A stretch of 7,250 nt of DNA from Bacteroidales bacterium UBA1458 (lineage in GTDB: Bacteria; Bacteroidota; Bacteroidia; Bacteroidales; VadinHA17). Made by a program: the position numbers and the translations under genes. Positions within the stretch are counted from its first letter, which is position 1. Every line of letters begins with the position of its first letter. This document shows, one piece after another, positions 1 to 6,546 of this stretch. The notes beneath the pieces are model-generated. The model saw nothing but the letters and a program-made list of their open reading frames with translations, had not been told where the DNA came from and made no database searches. The stretch is taken from positions 1 to 7,250 of the forward strand of contig DCSU01000088.1 of assembly GCA_002325785.1 (NCBI GenBank). The letters are read 5' to 3'.

Positions 1-173
1 AACTCAACAATTTGTACTTTGGAGTTGGTCTTGGATTACCCAGGACAGGCCTTAGCCCGGTTCGCCGGGATCACGCTCACGCGTGACATTGGAAGTTCGA
101 AGTAAGACGGCCGCTCTAACCATGTAGATATGGGGTTTTTTTAAAAGTTGGAGGAACTCTGCGGGTTTTTTTT
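1..173 (+). ncRNA. Candidate structured small RNA upstream of rny, possibly 6S-type (ssrS)
   Basis: No convincing protein lies here, but the sequence is rich in inverted repeats. Seen by eye: a CCCGG-TTCG-CCGGG hairpin at 56-69; a TCACGC-TCAC-GCGTGA hairpin at 71-86; an enclosing helix GGCCTTA (48-54) with TAAG and GGCC (103-112, three-base bulge); a small CCAT/ATGG hairpin at 120-133; and a run of eight T at 166-173. Two mutually exclusive closing stems are possible: CTCAAC plus TTT (3-13) with AAAAGTTG-GAG (143-153), or GGAGTT (21-26) with AACTCT (155-160). A closed rod with a large bubble, a small hairpin on the 3' side of the bubble and a branched apex is compatible with a 6S-like RNA. 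I recall Bacteroidota 6S RNA being annotated next to rny, which is the main reason for the name. The ends are uncertain and the 5' end may lie outside the window. A covariance-model hit is needed to settle the family. Confidence 0.5.
147..173 (+). terminator. Possible intrinsic terminator of the small RNA
   Basis: A run of eight T (166-173) follows GCGGG. The sequence before it can form only a weak local hairpin (GAG 151-153 with CTC 157-159) or a longer helix with the 5' part of the candidate RNA (21-26 with 155-160). An earlier run of seven T (136-142) follows the CCAT/ATGG hairpin and is a second possible stop. The last T lies about 20 bases before the rny start, so rny either has its own start site here or depends on read-through. 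Confidence 0.35.
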
Positions 174-192
174 AATATATACTTAAAACTTT

Positions 193-1749
193 ATGGTAAC
201 AGGAATTATATCAACCGGGCTGTGTATCGCCATTGGCGGAGCAGCCCTTATTGCAGGGGCGGTCTTGTCATATTACCTGTGGCAGGTGATGCTCCGCAAC
301 AGGAAAAAGAAGATCATCAGCGAGGCTGAGGCCGAGGCTGAGGTGATAAAGAAGGAGAAGATACTCCAGGCTAAGGAACGTTTCCTGCAGCTTAAGGCTG
401 AGCATGAGAAGGTCATCAATGAGCGTAACAACCGGATTAGCCAGGCTGAGAACAGGATCAAGCAGAAGGAACTTGCCCTCTCACAGAGGCTGGAAGAGAC
501 TCAGAGAAGGAAAAATGAGGCTGACGCTATTAAGGATAGTCTGACACAGCAGATGGAGATGCTTGACAAGAGATCGGAAGAGCTCTCAAGGATGCACCGC
601 CAGCAGGTTGAACAGCTTGAGACCATCTCCGGCTTGTCTGCTGACGACGCCAAGAACCAGCTGATGGATTCACTCAAGGAGGAGGCCCGTACTGACGCCA
701 TGTCTTACATCAATGAGATCATGGATGACGCCAAGATGACTGCCACCAAAGAGGCCAAGCGTGTGGTTGTGATGGCTATCCAGAGGGTTGCAGCAGAGAC
801 GGCCATAGAGAACGCCGTTACTGTCTTCCACATCGACTCTGACGAGATTAAGGGTCGAATTATCGGCCGAGAAGGTCGAAACATCAGGGCTCTTGAGGCA
901 GCCACCGGCGTTGAGATCATCGTCGATGATACTCCGGAGGCCATCGTACTGTCAGGGTTTGACCCCGTCAGGCGTGAGATAGCACGGCTTGCCCTTCACC
1001 AGCTTGTCACTGACGGGCGGATTCATCCTGCACGTATTGAGGAGATAGTGGAGAAGACCCGCAAGCAGGTTGAGGAAGAGATAGTGGAGATAGGCAAGCG
1101 CACGACAATAGACCTGGGCATTCACGGCCTCCATCCCGAACTTATCAGGCTGGTGGGTAAGATGAAGTACCGTTCCTCGTATGGGCAGAACCTCCTCCAG
1201 CACTCACGAGAGGTGGCCAATCTCTGCTCCATAATGGCAGCGGAGCTTGGACTTAACCCGAAGCTGGCTAAGAGGGCAGGACTGCTGCATGACATAGGCA
1301 AGGTGCCTGATGACGAGCCGGAACTGCCACATGCCGTTCTTGGAATGAAGCTGGCGGAGAAGTACAAGGAAAAACCAGAGGTAATTAATGCCATCGGCTC
1401 GCACCATGACGAGACAGAGATGTCGACCCTCATTGCACCCATAGTGCAGGTGTGCGACGCCATCTCTGGCGCACGCCCCGGCGCACGCCGCGAGGTCATC
1501 GAATCATACATCAAGAGACTCAATGAGCTTGAGTCCGTCGCACTCTCTTACCCGGGAGTGACAAAGACCTATGCCATCCAGGCCGGAAGAGAGCTGAGAG
1601 TGATTGTTGGAGCAGACAAGGTGAGTGACAAGGATACTGAAAGCCTCTCTTTTGAAATTGCACGTAAGATACAGAACGAAATGACATACCCCGGACAGAT
1701 AAAGATCACTGTCATCAGGGAGACCAGAGCTGTCAATTACGCTAAATGA
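193..1749 (+). CDS. rny: Ribonuclease Y, membrane-anchored endoribonuclease
   Basis: Endoribonuclease that starts decay and processing of mRNA at the inner face of the membrane. The 518 residues match the usual family length and architecture. A hydrophobic N-terminal anchor spans about 4-30 and is followed by a basic RNRKKK patch. A long charged coiled coil covers about 40-165. A KH RNA-binding domain begins near 210, with the GRIIGREGRN loop at 221-230. The metal-dependent HD domain has H337, the HD pair H366-D367 in LLHDIGK, the histidines of GSHHDE (404-405) and D422 in QVCDAISGARPGARRE. All expected catalytic residues are present. The ATG at 193 is chosen because it directly precedes the anchor; there is no Shine-Dalgarno sequence, only AT-rich DNA, as is common in Bacteroidota. 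The stop overlaps the next gene's start (ATGA), so the two are probably co-transcribed and translationally coupled. Confidence 0.97.
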   Translation: MVTGIISTGLCIAIGGAALIAGAVLSYYLWQVMLRNRKKKIISEAEAEAEVIKKEKILQAKERFLQLKAEHEKVINERNNRISQAENRIKQKELALSQRLEETQRRKNEADAIKDSLTQQMEMLDKRSEELSRMHRQQVEQLETISGLSADDAKNQLMDSLKEEARTDAMSYINEIMDDAKMTATKEAKRVVVMAIQRVAAETAIENAVTVFHIDSDEIKGRIIGREGRNIRALEAATGVEIIVDDTPEAIVLSGFDPVRREIARLALHQLVTDGRIHPARIEEIVEKTRKQVEEEIVEIGKRTTIDLGIHGLHPELIRLVGKMKYRSSYGQNLLQHSREVANLCSIMAAELGLNPKLAKRAGLLHDIGKVPDDEPELPHAVLGMKLAEKYKEKPEVINAIGSHHDETEMSTLIAPIVQVCDAISGARPGARREVIESYIKRLNELESVALSYPGVTKTYAIQAGRELRVIVGADKVSDKDTESLSFEIARKIQNEMTYPGQIKITVIRETRAVNYAK

Positions 1750-2906
1750 AAAAGCTGAAAATACTAAACATCGTCGGTGCCAGACCTCAGATAATCAAAG
1801 CCTCCGCTATCAGCCGCGCTATAGCCGGGGAGTTTGCCGACGATTTTGATGAGGTGGTTGTACATACCGGTCAGCACTATGACCGTGAGCTCTCTGCCGT
1901 CTTCTTCGATGAGCTCGAGATACGGATGCCTGACCATAACCTTCAGGTTGGGTCAGGCAGGCACGGCCGACAGACGGGCATGATCCTCGAACGTCTTGAA
2001 GACGTGATCATTAGTGAGAAGCCTGATTGTGTGATCATCTACGGCGATACTAACTCCACGCTCGCCGCAGCCCTGGCGGCTTCCAAGCAGCATTTCCCCG
2101 TGGTACATATAGAGGCCGGAATGAGATCATTCAACAAGTCCATGCCTGAGGAGCTTAACCGTATTGTGGCAGACCACGCTTCAACGCTGCTCGTAGCACC
2201 TACTAACGCCGCTTTCAAGAACCTGATGGCAGAGGGTTTCCGGCCGGAGAACATCGCACCCTATGACATTAATAACCCGAGAGTCTTCCTCACGGGTGAC
2301 ATTATGTATGACAACAGTCTCTTTTATGCTGACCTGGCTGAAAAGAAGAAGCAGGATTTCCTGTCGGGCCTGGGGCTGACGGAGAATAACTACGTGCTGG
2401 TCACCATTCACCGTGACTCCAACACCGATGATCCTGTCAGGCTCACCTCCATCTTCAGCACGCTTAAAGAGCTGGCGGAAAAAAACAGCATGCCGATGGT
2501 CATGCCGCTTCATCCCAGGACAATGATCGCCCTGCGTAACCGTGCGCCGGAGCTCTATGCTAGCCTCTCTGACAACCCGTTGATAAGTATTGTTCCACCG
2601 GTATCATTCCTTGAAATGATACTTCTTGAGAAGAAGGCCACCATGATAATTACCGACTCCGGCGGGGTGCAGAAAGAGAGTCATTTTTTCTCACGCCCAT
2701 GTATCGTACTCAGGAGAGAGACGGAGTGGGTGGAGCTGGTCAAGAACGGCACGGTGAAGCTCGCCGACGCTGATCGGGAGAAGATCACTGCGGCGTGGGA
2801 GTATTTCATGAATAACAGGGAGACCCTAATTTATCCGGGCTTTTACGGTGACGGCAAAGCTGCCGGAGCAATACTGAAGGAAGTACTGGCAGTCTTCAGG
2901 AGCTGA
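1746..2906 (+). CDS. wecB: Non-hydrolysing UDP-N-acetylglucosamine 2-epimerase family protein
   Basis: Cytoplasmic enzyme expected to invert C2 of a UDP-N-acetyl amino sugar (UDP-GlcNAc to UDP-ManNAc in the classic case) for surface polysaccharide synthesis. At 386 residues it has normal length with two Rossmann-like halves. Visible motifs are GARPQIIK (11-18), HTGQHYD (40-46), YGDTNST with D101, HIEAGMRSF with E123, MPEELNR (133-139), TIHRDSNTD with H222, PLHPRT (254-259), ITDSGGVQKE (302-311) and ETEWVE (325-330). D101, E123, the MPEE glutamates and H222 correspond to the catalytic or binding residues of E. coli WecB. The GARPQ and TEWVE variants, rather than GTRPE and TERPE, resemble the WbpI-like branch that acts on diacetamido-uronic acid substrates, so the exact sugar is uncertain and the symbol is a family label. 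It starts inside the rny stop codon and ends 11 bases inside the convergent phosphorylase gene. Confidence 0.9.
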   Translation: MKKLKILNIVGARPQIIKASAISRAIAGEFADDFDEVVVHTGQHYDRELSAVFFDELEIRMPDHNLQVGSGRHGRQTGMILERLEDVIISEKPDCVIIYGDTNSTLAAALAASKQHFPVVHIEAGMRSFNKSMPEELNRIVADHASTLLVAPTNAAFKNLMAEGFRPENIAPYDINNPRVFLTGDIMYDNSLFYADLAEKKKQDFLSGLGLTENNYVLVTIHRDSNTDDPVRLTSIFSTLKELAEKNSMPMVMPLHPRTMIALRNRAPELYASLSDNPLISIVPPVSFLEMILLEKKATMIITDSGGVQKESHFFSRPCIVLRRETEWVELVKNGTVKLADADREKITAAWEYFMNNRETLIYPGFYGDGKAAGAILKEVLAVFRS

Positions 2907-3759
2907 GGGCATCAAGCACCTGCTGCGCCAGTGACATGATAGCAGGATTGTAGTCGGCCAGGAACTCCCCGGTAACTCTGTTCCCTATTACCACACATAT
3001 AGTGAGGGCCTTATGGTCCATGAGCTTTGCAAGGCCATATATCGCAGAGCTTTCCATTTCATAATTGGTGATCCTCTCACCCCTGAACCGGAATGAGGTG
3101 ATGTTCTCATTCAGATCGCTGTCAAAGGGCTGCAGCCTCAGGGTGCGGCCCTGCGGGCCATAGAATCCCGGAGATGAGATGGTTATGCCCCGCCGCATGC
3201 CGGCGGCAACTTTCTCCATAAGAGTGGCATCTGCATCAACAACGTACGGATAGGCAAGTGTATCAGGCCACTCGAGATGACTAGCCAGGGCATCAGCCAG
3301 CATATGGTCAAGGCACCACTCATAACCCTCATAGAAGTGCAGCACACCGTCAAAACCTACCGCCTTTGCCGTGGCAATGAATGACCCGACAGGAAGATCC
3401 TCCTGCAGTCCGCCTGCAGTACCCAGCCTTATTAACGAGAGAGACCGCGGCTCCTCCGCCACAATGCCCGTGCCCAGATCAATATTTGCCAGAGCATCCA
3501 GCTCGTTGATGACAATGTCTATGTTGTCAGTCCCAATTCCTGACGAGATTATAGTTATCTCCATATCATGATAGCTTCCGGTGACTGTACTGAACTCCCT
3601 GTTGCTTTTTCTCACACGCACTTTATCGAGCAGCCCGGCTATCATATCCACCCGGCCCGGATCTCCTACAATTATAATATGGTCAGCTATGTCACCCGGA
3701 AGGAGATGCAGATGGAACACGGACCCGTCTTGATTGGTTATCAGTTCTGTTTGTTTCAT
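2896..3759 (-). CDS. Nucleoside phosphorylase (uridine/purine phosphorylase superfamily)
   Basis: Reversible phosphorolysis of a nucleoside to free base plus (deoxy)ribose-1-phosphate, a cytoplasmic salvage step. From the ATG at 3759 it has 287 residues, typical of the Bacteroides-type members annotated as uridine phosphorylase. Visible motifs are the phosphate loop GDPGRV (32-37), NREF, SSGIGTDNIDIVINELDAL in the core, IRLGTAGGLQ, and the ribose-binding segment NYEMES (232-237) with E234 and E236. GNRVTGEF lies near the C-terminus. The open frame extends 13 codons upstream to 3798, but that part contains a promoter -7 element (3778-3785), and relatives begin with the ME/KxxELI-type sequence seen at 3759, so the shorter start is preferred. 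Base specificity (uridine, thymidine or purine) cannot be read from the sequence. The stop lies inside the end of the convergent epimerase gene. Confidence 0.9.
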   Translation of the reverse strand: MKQTELITNQDGSVFHLHLLPGDIADHIIIVGDPGRVDMIAGLLDKVRVRKSNREFSTVTGSYHDMEITIISSGIGTDNIDIVINELDALANIDLGTGIVAEEPRSLSLIRLGTAGGLQEDLPVGSFIATAKAVGFDGVLHFYEGYEWCLDHMLADALASHLEWPDTLAYPYVVDADATLMEKVAAGMRRGITISSPGFYGPQGRTLRLQPFDSDLNENITSFRFRGERITNYEMESSAIYGLAKLMDHKALTICVVIGNRVTGEFLADYNPAIMSLAQQVLDALSS

Positions 3760-3777
3760 GATTCTGATGATAAGCTG

Positions 3778-3785
3778 CAAAAATA
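3778..3785 (-). promoter_or_regulatory. Promoter -7 element of the nucleoside phosphorylase gene
   Basis: Read on the minus strand this is TATTTTTG, an exact match to the Bacteroidota -7 consensus TAnnTTTG. It lies 18 bases before the ATG at 3759, giving a very short leader of roughly a dozen bases. No clear TTTG or TTG -33 element is found at 19-21 bases spacing, so only half of the promoter is supported. Its position inside the longer open frame argues against the start at 3798. Confidence 0.5.
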
Positions 3786-3840
3786 CAAAAAATGTCATCC
3801 GTACGGCACCTTAATTGATCACTCTGAACGCAGTTAATAA

Positions 3841-3870
3841 TTGTCAATCTGAATGGCCTCGATAATTTTG
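3841..3870 (+). promoter_or_regulatory. Distal candidate promoter of the DUF4293 gene
   Basis: TTG at 3841-3843, a 19-base spacer and TAATTTTG at 3863-3870 fit the Bacteroidota housekeeping promoter exactly (TTG-N19-TAnnTTTG). Transcription would begin near 3877 and give a leader of about 100 bases before the ATG at 3981. The -7 element sits inside a small inverted repeat (CCTC at 3857-3860, GAGG at 3870-3873). Confidence 0.5.
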
Positions 3871-3927
3871 AGGATATACTGTCACAGCCTCAGACAAAAA
3901 GTATTTCATTGAAAATTTTATACTACC

Positions 3928-3958
3928 TTGACTTTCAGAATTTCAAAAGGTAAATTTT
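3928..3958 (+). promoter_or_regulatory. Proximal candidate promoter of the DUF4293 gene
   Basis: TTG at 3928-3930, a 20-base spacer and TAAATTTT at 3951-3958. Only the last base of the -7 element differs from TAnnTTTG. A transcript would start near 3965 with a leader of about 16 bases. It could act together with or instead of the distal site at 3841-3870. Confidence 0.4.
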
Positions 3959-3980
3959 ACATAAATAGCTGTTAAACATA

Positions 3981-4436
3981 ATGATACAGAGGATACAGAC
4001 TTTATTTCTGCTGGCTGTTGCAGTCCTGTCCGGACTCATGCTCACGGGCGATATCTTATTGATGGATAACGGGGCCGGGACTGTGTTTAATATCAGTTTC
4101 CCTGGTCTTGGAGAGAACGGTGCGGGGGTGATCCAGCGGCTCTGGCCCCTGACAGCGATAATGGCGCTGGTACCTCTGCTTGCACTGTCTGCGATATTCC
4201 TGTACAAAAAAAGGCCATTGCAGATGAGGATCACAATGTTTGTGCTGTTACTATCGCTGGGCACCTTGATTCTTGGAGCCTTTTACGTCCTAATGTTTGA
4301 CCGGAAGATTGATGTGACATTAATATGGAAGGTCAAAGCGGTCTTTCCCCTCGTTTCAGCTATACTGGCATGGCTGGCTTACCGTTCCATCATGAAGGAC
4401 GACCTCAGGGTAAGGTCATATGACCGTCTCAGATGA
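3981..4436 (+). CDS. DUF4293 family four-helix inner-membrane protein
   Basis: Small integral membrane protein of unknown function; I know the DUF4293 family only from Bacteroidota. The 151 residues show four hydrophobic segments at about 5-24, 54-75, 84-106 and 115-137. A soluble loop lies between the first two (about 25-52). A basic YKKRPLQMR stretch separates helices two and three. The family-like ends MIQRIQT at the N-terminus and DDLRVRSYDRLR at the C-terminus are both present, which is the basis for the assignment. The ATG at 3981 gives the expected N-terminus; the preceding bases are A-rich with no Shine-Dalgarno sequence. It is a single-gene transcription unit with two candidate promoters, and its stop overlaps the end of the convergent pyrI by 8 bases. 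Confidence 0.85.
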   Translation: MIQRIQTLFLLAVAVLSGLMLTGDILLMDNGAGTVFNISFPGLGENGAGVIQRLWPLTAIMALVPLLALSAIFLYKKRPLQMRITMFVLLLSLGTLILGAFYVLMFDRKIDVTLIWKVKAVFPLVSAILAWLAYRSIMKDDLRVRSYDRLR

Positions 4437-4896
4437 TCTCCAGCCGTTCCTGGTCAGTGATTTTCTCGCAGTAGTGGCATTTCAGGGCTACCGGTTTCTT
4501 TGAGACAACCCTGAAACGTGTGGTCACCTTCTCGAAGTTTGTGATGCACTTGGGGTTCATGCACTTGGCAATGGCAGTGATAGTGTCGGGAACTGACACC
4601 ACCCGCTTCTCAACCACCTCGTAGTCTCTGATGATATTGAGCTTTGCATTTGGCGCCACAAGGGCAATCCTGTTGATATCATCATCCTCGAAAAACTTGC
4701 CGGCAATCTTGATGATGGCTTTCTTGCCGTCGGTCTTGCTTTCCAGGTTGGTTCCAAAGGTGATCTGATTCCTGATTCTGTCAAGTCCGAGTATCTTGAT
4801 AACTTTAAATAGTGTGCTTGCGGGGATATGGTCAATCACTGTCCCTGACTCAATGGCACTTACAAGCAGCTGTTTCGGGTCACTCATATTTTTCAT
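4429..4896 (-). CDS. pyrI: Aspartate carbamoyltransferase regulatory chain
   Basis: Regulatory subunit that binds nucleotide effectors and holds PyrB trimers together in the aspartate transcarbamoylase holoenzyme. The 155 residues match the family length. The N-terminal allosteric domain has SGTVIDHIPA (17-26), GKKAIIKI (57-64) and the conserved LNIIRDYEVVEK segment (86-97). The C-terminal zinc domain has all four cysteines: C112 and C117 in CMNPKC, and C140 and C143 in CHYC. Both halves are therefore intact. The start at 4896 lies 6 bases after the pyrB stop and 2 bases after an AGAGG Shine-Dalgarno-like sequence, which is too close. The in-frame ATG at 4887 (MSDPK) is 11 bases away and equally plausible. 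The gene is clearly the second in a pyrB-pyrI operon. Confidence 0.96.
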   Translation of the reverse strand: MKNMSDPKQLLVSAIESGTVIDHIPASTLFKVIKILGLDRIRNQITFGTNLESKTDGKKAIIKIAGKFFEDDDINRIALVAPNAKLNIIRDYEVVEKRVVSVPDTITAIAKCMNPKCITNFEKVTTRFRVVSKKPVALKCHYCEKITDQERLEII

Positions 4897-4902
4897 TGCC
4901 TC

Positions 4903-5811
4903 TTATTTTAATCCCAGTAAAGTGCATATGATAGCCTGTCTGGTGAATACGCCGTTGAGTGCCTGTTCGAAATAATAGGCCTTATCATTGGCGTCAACAT
5001 CGGTATTGATCTCATTAACCCGTGGCAGTGGATGAAGGATCTTCATTCCGGGTTTGGTCTCCGAGAGCATGTGGTCATACAATACGTAGGCATTCTTAAC
5101 CTTTTCGTACTCCATGGGATCAGAGAACCGTTCACGTTGAACGCGTGTCATGTAAATGATGTCGGCCATATTGATGACTTCATTCAGATCGGCTGTCTCG
5201 TAATAATCCAGCCCGAGGTTATTCAGGTACATCTTGTACTCATCCGGCATCATCAGCTCCTCCGGGGCCACGAAGTTAAACGATGTCTTCCATCTTGACA
5301 TGGCCATCAGAAGCGAATGCACCGTCCGCCCGTACTTGAGGTCGCCCACCATGCATATGTTCAGTTTGTCAAGCGTACCCTGGGTCTTGAGGATGGAATA
5401 CAAGTCCAGGAGAGTCTGTGTGGGGTGCTGGTTGGCGCCGTCGCCGGCATTAATCACAGGCACCGTTGAGATCTCGCTTGCGTACCTGGCGCTTCCTTCA
5501 ATGGGGTGTCGCATGACGATCAGATCAGCATAGTTGTTTACTGTTCTGATGGTGTCATTCAGTGTCTCTCCCTTTGTGACGCTGGAGCTGGAAGAATCAG
5601 TAAAACCAATCACCTTTCCGCCAAGTTTGTTGACGGCACTCTCAAAACTGAGGCGCGTACGCGTGGAGGGCTCAAAAAAGAGTGTTGCCACGACCTTGCC
5701 GTGAAGGATATCACTTATGGGATCCTTCTCAAATTCCGCGGCAAGCTTGAGTATCTTCATGATCTCCTCGGTGGAGAGATCATCTATTGAAACTAAGCTT
5801 CTGGTTTTCAT
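4903..5811 (-). CDS. pyrB: Aspartate carbamoyltransferase catalytic chain
   Basis: Joins carbamoyl phosphate and aspartate to N-carbamoyl-aspartate, the committed step of pyrimidine synthesis. From the ATG at 5811 the protein has 302 residues, normal for the family. Visible motifs: carbamoyl-phosphate loop FEPSTRTRLSFE with S49-T50-R51-T52-R53; TKGETLNDT with the K80 equivalent of E. coli K84; MRHP (100-103); NAGDGANQHPTQT with H129 and Q132; GDLKYGRTVHS; TRVQRERF (222-229) for aspartate binding; and HPLPRVNEI (260-268). The catalytic residues I could align from memory are conserved. The open frame runs 24 codons further to 5883, but those residues are not family-like and cover the promoter region; Bacteroidota PyrB begins MKTRSLVSIDDLS, as here. 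It is followed after 6 bases by pyrI, so the E. coli-type 2C3:3R2 holoenzyme is expected. Confidence 0.97.
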   Translation of the reverse strand: MKTRSLVSIDDLSTEEIMKILKLAAEFEKDPISDILHGKVVATLFFEPSTRTRLSFESAVNKLGGKVIGFTDSSSSSVTKGETLNDTIRTVNNYADLIVMRHPIEGSARYASEISTVPVINAGDGANQHPTQTLLDLYSILKTQGTLDKLNICMVGDLKYGRTVHSLLMAMSRWKTSFNFVAPEELMMPDEYKMYLNNLGLDYYETADLNEVINMADIIYMTRVQRERFSDPMEYEKVKNAYVLYDHMLSETKPGMKILHPLPRVNEINTDVDANDKAYYFEQALNGVFTRQAIICTLLGLK

Positions 5812-5841
5812 TAATTTGCGTTTTTGATAGCTTATGCTTGC

Positions 5842-5849
5842 CAAAGTTA
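5842..5849 (-). promoter_or_regulatory. Proximal candidate pyrBI promoter (-7 element)
   Basis: Minus-strand TAACTTTG matches TAnnTTTG exactly and ends 30 bases before the pyrB ATG at 5811, so a leader of about 25 bases would result. A poor TTTA sequence sits 21 bases upstream in place of the -33 element. No UTP-sensitive attenuator, leader peptide or PyrR-like terminator hairpin was seen between this site and the gene. Confidence 0.45.
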
Positions 5850-5880
5850 TTACAACTGGCAATGCATTATTAAAGATGTT

Positions 5881-5888
5881 CAAAAGTA
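5881..5888 (-). promoter_or_regulatory. Distal candidate pyrBI promoter (-7 element)
   Basis: Minus-strand TACTTTTG is a second exact TAnnTTTG match, about 70 bases before the pyrB ATG and just downstream of the yigZ stop. No -33 TTTG is visible at the right distance. Together with 5842-5849 it suggests that pyrBI can be transcribed independently of the two genes upstream. Confidence 0.35.
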
Positions 5889-5905
5889 TTTAAAAAATAA
5901 CTTCG

Positions 5906-6523
5906 TCAGGCCGTGGCGATCCATTTCAGCCTAAGACCTGTTATCTTGCCCAGGCGCCCGGTCAGATGTTCTGACCGTGATGATCTGAAGGAGATCTCGA
6001 GGCTTACCTCGTCGCCGCTGTAGTTGTGTGCTGACTGACCGCATCCCTCTTCCTTCAATACTTTCATTACGTCATTCATTGAAACATACGGGAATGAGAT
6101 ATGCCAGCTTTCAGTCAGGTGCCGTTCAACGACTGAGCATTTGGCAAGTGCATCAGCAGCTGCCGTGCGATAGGCGTTGATAAGCCCGCTCACTCCGAGA
6201 AGCGTGCCGCCGAAATACCTTATGACAACCACCAGTATGTTGGTCAGCTCACGTGAATTTATCTGCGCCAGTATAGGCCTTCCGGCAGTGCCTGAGGGTT
6301 CGCCGTCATCATTTATTCGCCATGCCTGCCTGTCTGGGTTCAGTACCCATGCATAGCAGTGATGCCTGGCATCATGATACTCCTTGCGGAGCTCTTCAAG
6401 CCTTCCTTTTATTTCCTCCAGCGAGGTTACAGGCACGACTATGGCAATGAACCTGCTGCCACGGTCTTTGAACAGTCCTGTCGCTTCACTGTCAATAGTT
6501 TGATATGTGTCTGAAAACATCAT
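5906..6523 (-). CDS. yigZ: YigZ/IMPACT (UPF0029) family protein
   Basis: Soluble protein of the conserved IMPACT family; eukaryotic IMPACT relatives act in the Gcn2 translation-stress pathway, but the bacterial role is not established. The 205 residues match E. coli YigZ. The N-terminal UPF0029 domain shows ARHHCYAW (52-59), NDDGEPSGTAGRPIL (71-85) and IRYFGGTLLGVSGL (101-114), the family signature. A weaker C-terminal ferredoxin-like part (about 138-200, DUF1949 type) follows. The first codons are ATGATG, so translation can begin at 6523 or 6520. No Shine-Dalgarno sequence is visible. It starts 23 bases after the stop of the upstream TauE-like gene and is probably co-transcribed with it; 94 bases with candidate promoters separate it from pyrB. 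Confidence 0.93.
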   Translation of the reverse strand: MMFSDTYQTIDSEATGLFKDRGSRFIAIVVPVTSLEEIKGRLEELRKEYHDARHHCYAWVLNPDRQAWRINDDGEPSGTAGRPILAQINSRELTNILVVVIRYFGGTLLGVSGLINAYRTAAADALAKCSVVERHLTESWHISFPYVSMNDVMKVLKEEGCGQSAHNYSGDEVSLEISFRSSRSEHLTGRLGKITGLRLKWIATA

Positions 6524-6546
6524 TTAAGAACCGAAGCCATATTGAT

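Noticed and set aside
1..105. Open frame from the left edge to a TAA at 103, possibly the end of an upstream gene
   Set aside because: The translation has no family resemblance, a second frame is also open to about 87, and the bases are organised as inverted repeats, which explains the lack of stops better than coding does.
48..112. Bacterial SRP RNA
   Set aside because: The conserved apical GGAAGCAG-type loop of small SRP RNA is absent.
1122..1523. 133-codon minus-strand frame inside rny
   Set aside because: It lies opposite the conserved HD domain, and its translation is rich in serine, methionine and arginine without motifs; it is a shadow of rny.
3568..3837. Plus-strand frame over the start of the phosphorylase gene
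   Set aside because: It is antisense to the conserved phosphate-binding loop and to the promoter, and has no recognisable features.
5812..5905. Riboswitch or PyrR-type leader before pyrB
   Set aside because: The region is AT-rich, with no strong hairpin followed by a T run and no recognisable aptamer motif.
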